Shown piece after piece: positions 35,473 to 44,084 of a stretch of DNA of 64,000 nt. How positions within the stretch are numbered: position 1 is the stretch's first letter; each line of letters begins with the position of its first letter. The translations under genes and the position numbers were made by a program. This stretch comes from Methylobacterium aquaticum. Lineage in GTDB: Bacteria; Pseudomonadota; Alphaproteobacteria; Rhizobiales; Beijerinckiaceae. Below the pieces are notes generated by a model. It did no database searches. It worked only from the letters and a program-made list of their open reading frames with translations, and was not told the origin of the DNA. The DNA is taken from NCBI RefSeq assembly GCF_001043915.1, contig NZ_LABX01000072.1:1-64000 (forward strand), written 5' to 3'.

Positions 35473-36555
35473 TCAGCCGGCGTCGAGGGTCGGATAGTCG
35501 ATGTAGCCCTCGGGGCCCTGGCTGTACCAGGTCTTGTAATGGTCCTTGTTGAGGGGCGCGCCCTTGGCGATCCGCTCCGGCAGGTCCGGGTTGGCGATGA
35601 AGGTGCGGCCGAACGCGATGGCGTCGGCGTGGCCCTCGTCGAGGGCGGCCTGCGCCCGCGGCCCGTCATAATCGGAGTTCAGCACCAGCGGGCCCCGGAA
35701 CGCGGCCTTGATGGCGGGGGCCACCGCCGGGCGGGCGGCCTTGCCGAAGGTGCCGTTGGGGCCTGGCTCGCGCAGTTCCAGGAAGGCGACGCCGATCTCC
35801 GACAGGGCGGCGGCGGCGGCCGGGAACAGGGTCTCGGGCTCGGGATCGTCGACGCCCTGAATCGGCTCGTTCGGCGACAGCCGGACGCCGGTCCGCTCGG
35901 CCCCCACGGTGTCGGCGACGGTGCGGGCGACCTCGGCGAGGAGGCGGATGCGGTTCTCGACCGGACCGCCGTAGCGGTCCTGGCGCAGATTGGTGCCCGA
36001 GCGCAGGAACTGGTCGATCAGGTAGCCGTTCGCGGCGTGGATCTGCACCCCGTCGAAGCCGGCCTCGACCGCGTTGCGGGCAGCCTTGGCGTAATCCGCC
36101 AGCAGCCGCGGGATCTCGTCCTCGCGCAAGGGCCGCGCCTCGGCATAGGGCTTCTTGCCCTCGTAGGTATGGGCCTGGTCGGGCGCGGTGGTGGCCGAGG
36201 CCGAGACCGGCGCCTGGCCGCCGAGGAAGTCGGGATGGACCACCCGGCCCATATGCCAGAGCTGCGCGACGATGCGACCGCCGGCCTCGTGGACCGCCGC
36301 GACCACCGGCTTCCAGGCGTCGACCTGCTCAGCCGACCACAGGCCCGGGGCGAAGGGCCAGCCGGTGCCTTCCTGCGAGATGCCGGTGGCCTCGCTGATG
36401 ATCAGGCCGGCGCCGGCGCGCTGCCGGTAATACTCGGCCATGATCGGGGTCGGCACGTGGGTCCGCGAGGCGCGACCGCGGGTCAGCGGCGCCATCAGGA
36501 TGCGGTTCGGCGCCTGGATGGCGCCGAGCTGGATCGGATCGAACAGGGAAGGCAA
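35473..36555 (-). CDS. Old Yellow Enzyme family alkene/ene-reductase
   Basis: An FMN-dependent ene-reductase (NemA/OYE type) reducing activated C=C bonds or nitro compounds with NAD(P)H. FDPIQLGAIQAPNRILMAPL (N-terminal strand), GTGWPFAPGLWSAEQVDAWK, the substrate motif GFDGVQIHAANGYLIDQFL with its His/Asn pair, the flavin-site VRLSPN, and GHADAIAFGRTFIANPDLPE are all present. I chose the TTG start at 36553-36555 because GGAGAG lies about 6 bases upstream and the 360-residue product matches the family. An ATG at 36636 would add 27 unrelated residues. Confidence 0.9.
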   Translation of the reverse strand: MPSLFDPIQLGAIQAPNRILMAPLTRGRASRTHVPTPIMAEYYRQRAGAGLIISEATGISQEGTGWPFAPGLWSAEQVDAWKPVVAAVHEAGGRIVAQLWHMGRVVHPDFLGGQAPVSASATTAPDQAHTYEGKKPYAEARPLREDEIPRLLADYAKAARNAVEAGFDGVQIHAANGYLIDQFLRSGTNLRQDRYGGPVENRIRLLAEVARTVADTVGAERTGVRLSPNEPIQGVDDPEPETLFPAAAAALSEIGVAFLELREPGPNGTFGKAARPAVAPAIKAAFRGPLVLNSDYDGPRAQAALDEGHADAIAFGRTFIANPDLPERIAKGAPLNKDHYKTWYSQGPEGYIDYPTLDAG

Positions 36556-37074
36556 GGATCTCTCCGGGATGGTCCGGCCGATGGCGGCCGTCGTCAGCCC
36601 AGAAGGTAGGTGGTCCCCGCCCTCCGCCAAGCGCACCGGGTGCCGCAGCGCAGCATACCAACCATGCCCCTGTCACGGTTCCCGACCGTCCGGCGGGTCA
36701 CGGCGGATCGCGGCCCTCGGGCGCGTTGCCTCGCGTGAGCCTGTAGGCGCGCGCGGCGCGCGGCCGGACCTGGGCGTCGGAGCTGTGACGCGCCCGAGGG
36801 CCGCGATCACACGATCCTCTCTGGACACGATCCCTCAAAGACGGGAGAGCGCCGGAGAACCCGGAGTGAGTCAACCGGCTCCCCGGCCGGCGGACGCGCC
36901 CGCACGGGTCCGCACCGCACCGTCGGCAGCCGCCCCGCATGCCCCACCGGCTCGGACGACCGGTGCGGGAGCAGCCCGAAGGTTGGCGAACTGTCCCGTG
37001 GCGGGTGTCCCGGGCCCGGGCGAGTCTCCGGTCGACCGGTCGCGAACCGGTGCGCCCCGACGGCGAGGCTCCCC
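36556..37074. promoter_or_regulatory. Divergent intergenic region with large inverted repeat
   Basis: About 520 bases between the ene-reductase (minus) and the sortase-substrate gene (plus). It contains the 21-bp perfect inverted repeat described separately, and both promoters presumably lie here. No gene was recognised; the open frames visible are GC-driven artefacts. No clear -35/-10 pair could be assigned. Confidence 0.4.
36706..36808. repeat. 21-bp perfect inverted repeat with 61-base loop
   Basis: The arm at 36706-36726 begins GATCGCGGCCCTCGGG and is the exact reverse complement of 36788-36808. The loop contains a second GC-rich self-complementary core (GGCGCGCGCGGCGCGC). It lies between divergent genes, so it is not a simple terminator. 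It could form a cruciform, be a short mobile repeat, or serve as an operator. No flanking direct repeat is visible. Confidence 0.75.
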
Positions 37075-39225
37075 ATGCATCGACATCCCTTCCCCGAACC
37101 GTTGCCCCGCAACCTCCTCGTCGGCCCCCTGGTCGCGGCCGTGCTGGCCCTCCTCGGCGGGCCGCCGGCCAAGGCCGAGGAGGGAGGCGGCGGCACCCTG
37201 CTGCTGCGTCACGGCGGCGGCGCGCCGGTCGAGGCGCCGCGCCTGGCCGCCGACGCGGCCATCGCGGTGAGCGGGCCGACGGCGCGGGCCACGATCACCC
37301 AGGCGTTCCGCAACACCACGGCGGAGTGGGTCGAGGGCACCTACCTGTTTCCCCTGCCGGAGGATGCCGCCGTCGACGCGATGCGGCTCGTGGTCGGCGA
37401 TCGGGTCATCGTGGCCGATATCCGCGAGCGGCAGGCGGCGAAGCGCGACTACGAGGCCGCCCGGGCCGAGGGCAAGACGGCGGCGCTGACCGAGCAGCAG
37501 CGGCCCAACCTCTTCACCAACGCCGTCGCCAACATCGCCCCCGGCGAGACCGTGCTGGTCCAGATCCAATACCAGCAGAGCGTGCGGCGCTCCGGCGACA
37601 CCTATTCCCTGCGGCTGCCGACCGTCGCGGCGCCGCGCTACAGCCCGGCACCGCCGCCCGTCCAGCGGACCGCCGACGGCCCGGCGGAGCCGGATCCCGT
37701 CCCCGACCGGCACGCGATCACGGCCCCCGTGCTCGATCCGGCGCGTCACGCCCCGATCAATCCGCTGACGCTCTCGGTCGACCTCAAGGCCGGCTTCACC
37801 CTCGGCGCGGTCACGAGCGCCACCCATGCGATCACCGTCGAGGCGCCCTCGGCGCGCGAACGCCGCATCGCCCTGACCGACGGCGCCACCGCGGCCGACC
37901 GGGACTTCGAACTGACCTGGACGCCCGCTCCCGGAACGGCTCCGGCCATCGGCCTGTTCCGGGAGCGGAAGGCCGGTGCCGATTCCGTTCTCGCCGTCGT
38001 GACCCCGCCCGCGGCGGCGCTCCCGGCCGCTCCGCCGCCCCGGGACGTGATCTTCGTGATCGACAATTCGGGCTCGATGGGGGGCACCTCCATCCGCCAG
38101 GCCAAGGCGGGCCTGCTCGCGGGTCTCGACCGGCTGCGCCCGGGCGACCGCTTCAACGTGATCCGCTTCGACGACACGATGGAGACGATCTTCCCCGACC
38201 TGGCGCCCGCCGATGACGGCCATCTCGCCGAGGCGCGGCGCTTCGTGGCGAGCCTGGAGGCCCGCGGCGGGACCGAGATGCTGGCGCCGCTCCGCGCGGC
38301 GCTGCGGGATGCCGATCCGGAGGGAACCGGGCGGGTGCGCCAGGTCGTGTTCCTCACCGACGGGGCGATCGGCGACGAGGCGCGGATCTTCTCCGCAATC
38401 GCGCAGGAGCGCGGGCGCACGCGGCTGTTCATGGTCGGGATCGGCTCGGCCCCGAACGGCCACCTGATGCGCCATGCCGCCGAGCTTGGCCGTGGCACCT
38501 TCACGCAGATCGCGACGGTGGACCAGGTCGCCGACCGGATGCGGGACCTCCTGCTCAAGCTCGAGAGCCCGGTCGTCACCGACCTCGCCGCGACCTTCTC
38601 GGAGGAGGCCGAGGCGAGTCCGGCGGCGCTGCCGGATCTCTATCGCGGCGAGCCGGTGACGATCGCGGCGCGGATGCGGAACGCCACCGGGACCCTGACC
38701 CTCACCGGCCGGATCGGCGGGCAGCCCTGGCGCACGGTGCTGAACCTCGACGAGGCCGAGACCGGCACCGGCATCGGCATCGGCAAGGTCTGGGCCCGCG
38801 CCCGGATCGGCGAGGCCGAGACCGCGCGGATCACCGGCCGGATGACCGCGGAGGCCGCCGATGCCGCGATCCTGCGCCTCGCCCTCGAACAGGGGCTGAC
38901 GACCCGGCTGACCTCCCTGGTGGCGATCGACGCCACGCCGCGGCGGCCGGCCGGCACGCGCCTCGCACGCACCGACCTGCCGCTTAACCTGCCCGCCGGC
39001 TGGGACTTCGAGGCGCTGTTCGGACGCGATCTCCCGCAAGACCCGGTCTCGACCCGGCCCGGGCGGCGGGCCGAACACGGCCCGGCCGAGCTGATCCCGG
39101 CCTCGACCCGCTCGATCAGCCTGCCGCAGACCGGGACGGCGTCCGACCTCCTGCTGCTGACCGGTGCCGGCCTGCTCGGCCTCGCCCTGCTCCTGCGGGC
39201 GCGCTTGCCGCGGGTGGCGCCGTGA
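37075..39225 (+). CDS. Gram-negative sortase substrate with VIT and von Willebrand A domains
   Basis: A 716-residue exported protein. The signal peptide is LVGPLVAAVLALLGGPPAKA. The VIT domain (about 55-190) has NTTAEWVEGTYLFPLPEDAA and RDYEAARAEGK. The vWA domain (about 325-500) has the MIDAS motif DNSGSMGG and VVFLTDGAIGDE. The C-terminus is a sortase signal: LPQTG (about 683-687), a hydrophobic helix (LLLLTGAGLLGLALLL) and a basic end (RARLPR). This matches the marine proteobacterial sortase target family. The adjacent sortase overlaps it by 4 bases. It is presumably anchored or processed at the inner-membrane/periplasm interface; its ligand is unknown. Confidence 0.92.
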   Translation: MHRHPFPEPLPRNLLVGPLVAAVLALLGGPPAKAEEGGGGTLLLRHGGGAPVEAPRLAADAAIAVSGPTARATITQAFRNTTAEWVEGTYLFPLPEDAAVDAMRLVVGDRVIVADIRERQAAKRDYEAARAEGKTAALTEQQRPNLFTNAVANIAPGETVLVQIQYQQSVRRSGDTYSLRLPTVAAPRYSPAPPPVQRTADGPAEPDPVPDRHAITAPVLDPARHAPINPLTLSVDLKAGFTLGAVTSATHAITVEAPSARERRIALTDGATAADRDFELTWTPAPGTAPAIGLFRERKAGADSVLAVVTPPAAALPAAPPPRDVIFVIDNSGSMGGTSIRQAKAGLLAGLDRLRPGDRFNVIRFDDTMETIFPDLAPADDGHLAEARRFVASLEARGGTEMLAPLRAALRDADPEGTGRVRQVVFLTDGAIGDEARIFSAIAQERGRTRLFMVGIGSAPNGHLMRHAAELGRGTFTQIATVDQVADRMRDLLLKLESPVVTDLAATFSEEAEASPAALPDLYRGEPVTIAARMRNATGTLTLTGRIGGQPWRTVLNLDEAETGTGIGIGKVWARARIGEAETARITGRMTAEAADAAILRLALEQGLTTRLTSLVAIDATPRRPAGTRLARTDLPLNLPAGWDFEALFGRDLPQDPVSTRPGRRAEHGPAELIPASTRSISLPQTGTASDLLLLTGAGLLGLALLLRARLPRVAP

Positions 39226-39812
39226 GGGCCCTGCCCGCCCTCCTGGCCGCGGGCGGGATCGCGCTCGCGGGCCAGGGCGCCTGGATCCCCGCCAAGGCGG
39301 CCCTGGCGCAGGCGCTGCTCGCCCGCGCCTTCGCCCGCACCCTCGCGGAGGGCGCCCCGGCCCGCCCCTGGCCGTGGGCCGACACCATGCCGGTCGCCCG
39401 CATCGCCTTCCCGAGCCTCGACGAGGCGTATCTGGCCCTCGCCGGATCGAGTGGCCAGGCCCTGGCCTTCGGGCCCGGCCACGTCGAGGGGACGCCAGAG
39501 GCGGGCGAGCCCGGAACCGCCGTCTATGCGGCCCACCGCGACACCCAGTTCCGCAGCCTCGGCCGCCTCTCGCCGGGCGATCCGGTCACGGTGCAGGGGC
39601 GGGACGGACGCATCGTCCGGTTCCGCGTCGTCCGGTCCCGGATCGTGCGCTTCGACGGATCCGGGATCGATCCGGACGCGCCGGGGCGACGGCTGGTCCT
39701 CGCGACCTGCTGGCCGCTCGATGGCCTGGCCCCGGGGCCCAAGCGCCTGGTGGTGGAAGCGGTCGCCGAGGCGGCGCCCGAGCCCGGCCCAGCGCCGACG
39801 ACACCGCCTTGA
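39222..39812 (+). CDS. Class GN sortase
   Basis: A 196-residue transpeptidase of the Gram-negative-specific sortase class. An N-terminal membrane anchor (LPALLAAGGIALAGQGAW) is followed by the sortase barrel. The catalytic His lies in VYAAHRDTQF (about 105), Cys in LATCWPLD (about 162) and Arg in GPKRLVVE (about 175). It overlaps the substrate gene by ATGA-type coupling (39222-39225). It should cleave LPQTG in the upstream partner; the acceptor nucleophile in a Gram-negative envelope is not known to me. Confidence 0.92.
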   Translation: MRALPALLAAGGIALAGQGAWIPAKAALAQALLARAFARTLAEGAPARPWPWADTMPVARIAFPSLDEAYLALAGSSGQALAFGPGHVEGTPEAGEPGTAVYAAHRDTQFRSLGRLSPGDPVTVQGRDGRIVRFRVVRSRIVRFDGSGIDPDAPGRRLVLATCWPLDGLAPGPKRLVVEAVAEAAPEPGPAPTTPP

Positions 39813-39883
39813 CGCCGGTCCAGCTGTGCGGTTTCGTGCGGATCCGTCCGGCACACGGCCGGGTTCCGCGCGAGGTCCGCCCG

Positions 39884-40684
39884 ATGCCGCCCTTCGAGAC
39901 TCCGCGCGAGACCGAGGAGGCGGCCCTCCCGGACGGGCAGAGCCAGGCGGTCGCCGATGCGGTGCGCGAGGCGCTCGCCCGCAACCGCCTGTCGCGCCAG
40001 GCGCTGGCGGATGCGGCCCGCATCAGCATCTCGACCCTGGAGAAGGCCCTGTCGGGCCGCCGGCCGTTCACGCTGGCGACGACGATCCGCCTCGAGGAGG
40101 CGCTCGGGACGCCGCTGCGGCGGTCGGCGCCGGCCCCCGCGGCGGCGGCGCGCCAGGCTCCGGCGGCCCTCGGCTCCTATACCCGTGCGGCGGTGGCCTT
40201 CCTGGAGGGATGCTATCTCACGCTGCGGCCCTCCTTCGGGCAGGCCGACGCCATCTTCGCCTACCGCACCGAGATCGCCTGGGATGCCGGGAGCGCCCAG
40301 CTGGTCTTCCGCGAGGCCGAGCGCCTCGACGCGCCCTTCGCCCAGACCGGCACCGTCTCGGTGTCCAACCAGTCGGGGCATATCTACCTCGTCACCGAGT
40401 TCCAGGGGCAGTACCGTCTCGCCATGCTGGGCCGGCCGACCATCCAGGGCGAGATGTTCGGCATCCTGACCACCCTGGTCTCGGGCAGGGGCGCGCACCT
40501 CACGCCCGCGGCGACGCCTCTCGCCCTGCTCCCGGAGCGGACCGCGCCGGCGGCGCATTACGGGCGGATCCTGCCCGGCATGGCGTGCGAGCAGGATTAC
40601 CGCCGGTTCCTCGACCGGGTGCGGGACGACGGCTTCGCGGTGTTTCCCGGATGCCTCCCGCCCCACGGTTCCGCCGTCGGGTGA
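39884..40684 (+). CDS. HTH (XRE-like) transcriptional regulator, 266 aa
   Basis: The N-terminal DNA-binding domain LSRQALADAARISISTLEKA (about 39-58), then RPFTLATTIRLEEALG, is of the lambda-repressor type. The C-terminal two thirds is an uncharacterised sensor-like domain with AVAFLEGCYLTLRPSF, IFAYRTEIAWD, SNQSGHIYLVTEFQGQYRL and EMFGILTTLVSG. I used the ATG at 39884, with GAGG about 7 bases upstream. It is 71 bases after the sortase on the same strand and may be part of that unit or its regulator. Confidence 0.8.
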   Translation: MPPFETPRETEEAALPDGQSQAVADAVREALARNRLSRQALADAARISISTLEKALSGRRPFTLATTIRLEEALGTPLRRSAPAPAAAARQAPAALGSYTRAAVAFLEGCYLTLRPSFGQADAIFAYRTEIAWDAGSAQLVFREAERLDAPFAQTGTVSVSNQSGHIYLVTEFQGQYRLAMLGRPTIQGEMFGILTTLVSGRGAHLTPAATPLALLPERTAPAAHYGRILPGMACEQDYRRFLDRVRDDGFAVFPGCLPPHGSAVG

Positions 40685-40756
40685 GCGCGCGGCTTCGGCA
40701 CAGGATCCATCGAGGCGGCCTCTTGGAAATCAGGCCGTCTCCGGCCTCTTGGACAA

Positions 40757-41464
40757 TCAGGCCGTCTCTTGCCCAAGATAGAGGCGCGCGGCCCTTTCGT
40801 CGTCCAGGAGGGTCCGCGCTGGACCGGTCATCGCGACGCGGCCGAGATCCAGGATGTAGCCGATGTCGGAGATCGCCAGGGCTTGGCGGGCCCGCTGCTC
40901 GATCAGCAGCACCGCGGTGCCGCCGGCGGCGAGGCCGGCGATGCGCCGGAAGCTGTCCGCGACCAGGGCCGGCGAGAGGGCGGCGGTCGGCTCGTCGAGG
41001 ACGATGAGGCGCGGGCGGGTCATCAGGGCGCGGGCGAAGGCCAGTTGCTGGCGCTCGCCCCCCGACAGGCTGCCGGCGCGGGCACGGCGGCGCTCCGCCA
41101 GCGCGGGAAACATCGCGAACAGCTCGGCGATGCGCCCGCGCCGCCCGGCGACGCCCTCGACGACCGCCAGGTTCTCCTGCACGGTGAGCGGCCCGAAGAC
41201 GTTGGCGACCTGCGGCACGTAGCCGATGCCGCGGGCGGCCCGCCGCTCGGCCGGTACCGGCATCAGGTCGGCGCCGTCGAGCCGCAGGCGGCCGGCGACC
41301 CGGGGCAGCAGCCCGACCACCGCCTTCGCCAGCGTCGACTTGCCGGCCCCGTTGGTGCCCGCGATGGTGACGATCTGGCCGGCCGCGACCGAGACGTCGA
41401 CCCCGTTGAGGATGTCGACCTCGCCGTAGCCGCCGGTCAGGCCCTCGATGGACAACAGGCTCAC
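40757..41464 (-). CDS. livF: Branched-chain-type ABC transporter ATP-binding protein (LivF-like)
   Basis: A 235-residue ATPase. Walker A is GTNGAGKST (about 36-44), the signature is SLSGGERQQLAFARAL, Walker B is LIVLDEPTAAL and the H-loop region reads AVLLIEQRAR (Gln for the usual His). YVPQVANVFGPLTVQENL is the LivF Q-loop region. It is the last gene of the operon, overlapping livG by 4 bases. It works with LivG to power import. Confidence 0.92.
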   Translation of the reverse strand: MSLLSIEGLTGGYGEVDILNGVDVSVAAGQIVTIAGTNGAGKSTLAKAVVGLLPRVAGRLRLDGADLMPVPAERRAARGIGYVPQVANVFGPLTVQENLAVVEGVAGRRGRIAELFAMFPALAERRRARAGSLSGGERQQLAFARALMTRPRLIVLDEPTAALSPALVADSFRRIAGLAAGGTAVLLIEQRARQALAISDIGYILDLGRVAMTGPARTLLDDERAARLYLGQETA

Positions 41465-42219
41465 GACGCTCCTCCCAGATACGCGTCCCGCACCGCCGGA
41501 TCCGCCAGGACGGCGGCCGGCGGGCCGCCGGCGATCAGCCGGCCGCGGTCGAGGACATGCAGGGTCGTGACGAGGCGCGACAGAGCGGCGAGGTCGTGCT
41601 CGATCACCAGGAAACCGATGCCGCGGGCGTTCAGCTCGCGCACCCGGGCCGAGATCTCCTCGATCAGGACCGGGTTGACGCCGGCGAACGGCTCGTCGAG
41701 CAGGATCGTGCGGGCCCCCGTCATCAGGGCGCGGCCGAGTTCGACGAGCTTCTTCTGCCCGCCCGACAGGTTGCCCGCCGGTACCTCCGCGACCCGGTCG
41801 AGCTTGAGGAAGGCCATCATCTCCTCGACCCGGCGACGCAGCGCCTCCTCCTCCCGGCGCACCCGGCCGGGCAGGAGGAAGAGCGCCCCGAGGGTCTCGC
41901 CGGCCTGGCCGGGCGCCGCGGCCATCAGGTTGTCCCGCACCGTGAGATGCGAGAATTCCCGCGGCACCTGGAAGGTGCGGACCAGGCCGCGCCGGGCCCG
42001 CTCGGCCGGGCCCGTGCGGTCGAGGGAACGGCCGTCGAGGGAGACGCTGCCGGAATCCGGCGCCAGAAAGCCGGTGACGAGGGAGAACAGGGTCGACTTG
42101 CCGGCGCCGTTCGGCCCGATCAGGCCGACGAGGCCGCCGGCCGGCACCGTGAACGACACGTCGTCGGTGACGCGGATCGGCCCATAGGCTTTCACCAGTC
42201 GGGAGATCTCGAGGCTCAT
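41461..42219 (-). CDS. livG: Branched-chain-type ABC transporter ATP-binding protein (LivG-like)
   Basis: 252 residues. Walker A is GPNGAGKST (about 36-44), the Q-loop region reads VRTFQVPREFSHLTVRDNLM, the signature is NLSGGQKKLVELGRAL, Walker B is TILLDEPFAGV and the H-loop is LVIEHDLAAL. The long Q-loop insert with VEEMMAFLKLDRVAEVPAG distinguishes LivG from LivF. The start MSLEISRL (42217-42219) overlaps the livM stop by 4 bases. Confidence 0.92.
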   Translation of the reverse strand: MSLEISRLVKAYGPIRVTDDVSFTVPAGGLVGLIGPNGAGKSTLFSLVTGFLAPDSGSVSLDGRSLDRTGPAERARRGLVRTFQVPREFSHLTVRDNLMAAAPGQAGETLGALFLLPGRVRREEEALRRRVEEMMAFLKLDRVAEVPAGNLSGGQKKLVELGRALMTGARTILLDEPFAGVNPVLIEEISARVRELNARGIGFLVIEHDLAALSRLVTTLHVLDRGRLIAGGPPAAVLADPAVRDAYLGGAS

Positions 42220-43103
42220 CGCCGGGCCACCTCGCCCATCAGCCCCTGGGGGCGGTACACCGTGAAGAGGACGAGGGCGAGGCCGACCACGAACACCCGC
42301 AGCTCCGCCATGGCGGTGCTCGAGACGAAGGGCAGGAGGTCGGGCAGGAAGCGCGCCCCCTCGATCAGGAGCATCAGGAGCAGCGTGCCGAGGACGGCCC
42401 CCGAGATCCGGCCGGTGCCGCCCAGGATCATCGCCATCCAGATCTGGAAGGTGACGAGCGGCGTGATCTGGTCGGGCGTGACGTAGCCGACGTAATGGGC
42501 ATAGAAGCTGCCCGCGACCGCCGACAGCCCGGCGCCGACCATCAGGACCTGGGTCTTGAACCGGGCCGGGTCCTTGCCGAGGGCACGCACCGCCTCCTCG
42601 TTGTCGCGGATCGCCCCGATCACCCGGCCGAAGGGCGAGCGGGCGATGCGGCGCATCACCAGCACCACCCCCAGATTGGCGGCGACGAGGACCGCGAGCA
42701 GCAGGAGCGGCTGCCACGTGCGCGACTCCAGGACGGCGAACAGGCGCGGGATTCCCGGGATGCCCTGCACGCCCGCGGTCAGTTCCTTCTCGCTGATGAT
42801 CGCGACGCGCACGACCTCCGACAAGCCCAGGGTGGCGATGGCGAAGTAGTCGTCGCGCAGGCGCAAGGCGACGAGGCCGATCGGCCAGGCGGCGATCACG
42901 GCGAGCGCCGCGCCGGCCGCGAAGCCGGCGACGACCGGGTAGCCATGCGTCGTCAGGATCGCCGAGGCGTAGGCGCCGATGCCGAAGAAGCCGACGAGGC
43001 CGAAATTGGTGAGCCCGGTCAGACCATACTGGAGGTTGAGGCCGAGCGTCAGGAGGGTGAAGATCGCGACGAAGATCGCGATCGCCAGGAGATAGGCTTC
43101 CAT
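42216..43103 (-). CDS. livM: Branched-chain-type ABC transporter permease (LivM-like)
   Basis: A 295-residue inner-membrane permease with about 9 hydrophobic helices. LGLNLQYGLTGLTNFGLVGF near the N-terminus and the EAA-like coupling loop (RSPFGRVIGAIRDNEEAVRA, about 165-185) are typical of LivM. The start MEAYLLAI (43101-43103) shares its ATG/TGA with the livH stop. Confidence 0.92.
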   Translation of the reverse strand: MEAYLLAIAIFVAIFTLLTLGLNLQYGLTGLTNFGLVGFFGIGAYASAILTTHGYPVVAGFAAGAALAVIAAWPIGLVALRLRDDYFAIATLGLSEVVRVAIISEKELTAGVQGIPGIPRLFAVLESRTWQPLLLLAVLVAANLGVVLVMRRIARSPFGRVIGAIRDNEEAVRALGKDPARFKTQVLMVGAGLSAVAGSFYAHYVGYVTPDQITPLVTFQIWMAMILGGTGRISGAVLGTLLLMLLIEGARFLPDLLPFVSSTAMAELRVFVVGLALVLFTVYRPQGLMGEVARR

Positions 43104-43966
43104 CAGCGGGCTCCCTCGGCGCGGCCGAACAGGCCGCGCGGCCGGATCAGGAGAACGAGCATCAGGACCGCGAAGGCGATCGCGATCTTGTAGGTGAAGC
43201 CGACGAAGGGCGTCGCCAGCTCCTGGACGATGCCGAGCAGGATGCCGGCCGCGACCGCCCCGAGCGGGCTGCCGATCCCGCCCAGCACCGCCGCCGCGAA
43301 GGCCGGCAGCAGCAGGTTCCAGCCGAGATCGGGCGTCACCACGGTCTTCAGGCCGAGCACCAGCCCGGCAACCGCCGAGACGCCGCCGGCCAGCGCCCAC
43401 AGCGTCAGCATCACCCGGGTCGGGTCGATGCCGGAGACCCGCGCGAGCGCGGGATCCGCCGAGACCGCGCGCATCCGCCGCCCGGCCGCGGTCTTCGCCA
43501 GGATGAGATAGACGACCGCGAGCGTCGCCAGGGTGAGGCCGGCGAGCTTCAGGTCGAGCCATTGCACGCGCACGTCGAGCAGCACCAGCGGACGGGCGAG
43601 CGGCACCCGGAAAGCCTGCGGATCCTGCCCGTAGACCAGGCCGAGGCTGGAGCGGATCATGAACCCGGCGCCGATCGAGGCCAAAAGCGACATGATCGGG
43701 CTGCGGTCCGACAGGCGTCGGAACACCAGGAGGTAGAGGATGACGTTGAGGAGGATGCCGGCGAGGACCGCGGCGACGCCGCCGGCCACCAGGGACCCGG
43801 TCCCTGCCGCGACCGCGAGGGCCGCGTAGGCGCCGAGGGACATCGCGTCGCCCGTCGCGGCGTTGGGGAAGCGCGCGACGCCGAACACCAGGGTGACCGC
43901 GAGGGCGGAGAGCCCGATCACGAGGCCGGAGATCAGGCCCGCGACGAGCAGGTCGAGAGAGAGCAT
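43103..43966 (-). CDS. livH: Branched-chain-type ABC transporter permease (LivH-like)
   Basis: A 287-residue membrane permease with about 8 helices. LISGLVIGLSALAVTLVFGV, FPNAATGDAMSLGAYAAL, the cytoplasmic loop GRRMRAVSADPALARVSGID and AAVLGGIGSPLGAVAAGILL match LivH. The next upstream gene, the binding protein, is separated by 118 bases with no separate gene visible. Confidence 0.92.
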   Translation of the reverse strand: MLSLDLLVAGLISGLVIGLSALAVTLVFGVARFPNAATGDAMSLGAYAALAVAAGTGSLVAGGVAAVLAGILLNVILYLLVFRRLSDRSPIMSLLASIGAGFMIRSSLGLVYGQDPQAFRVPLARPLVLLDVRVQWLDLKLAGLTLATLAVVYLILAKTAAGRRMRAVSADPALARVSGIDPTRVMLTLWALAGGVSAVAGLVLGLKTVVTPDLGWNLLLPAFAAAVLGGIGSPLGAVAAGILLGIVQELATPFVGFTYKIAIAFAVLMLVLLIRPRGLFGRAEGAR

Positions 43967-44084
43967 CGGAGTGCCTGGGCGAGGGCGGCCGGCACGGCGG
44001 GGCGCCGGCGCGCCGGCCGAAGCCCCGCGCCCGGCCGCGTCGTCGACTGCCGGAGGATCAGTGTCGGGAGGAGAAGCGGAGCGC

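Noticed and set aside
36871-39078. 735-residue minus-strand open frame over the sortase-substrate gene
   Set aside because: A GC-driven shadow; no motifs or ribosome site, while the plus-strand gene has signal peptide, VIT, vWA and LPQTG.
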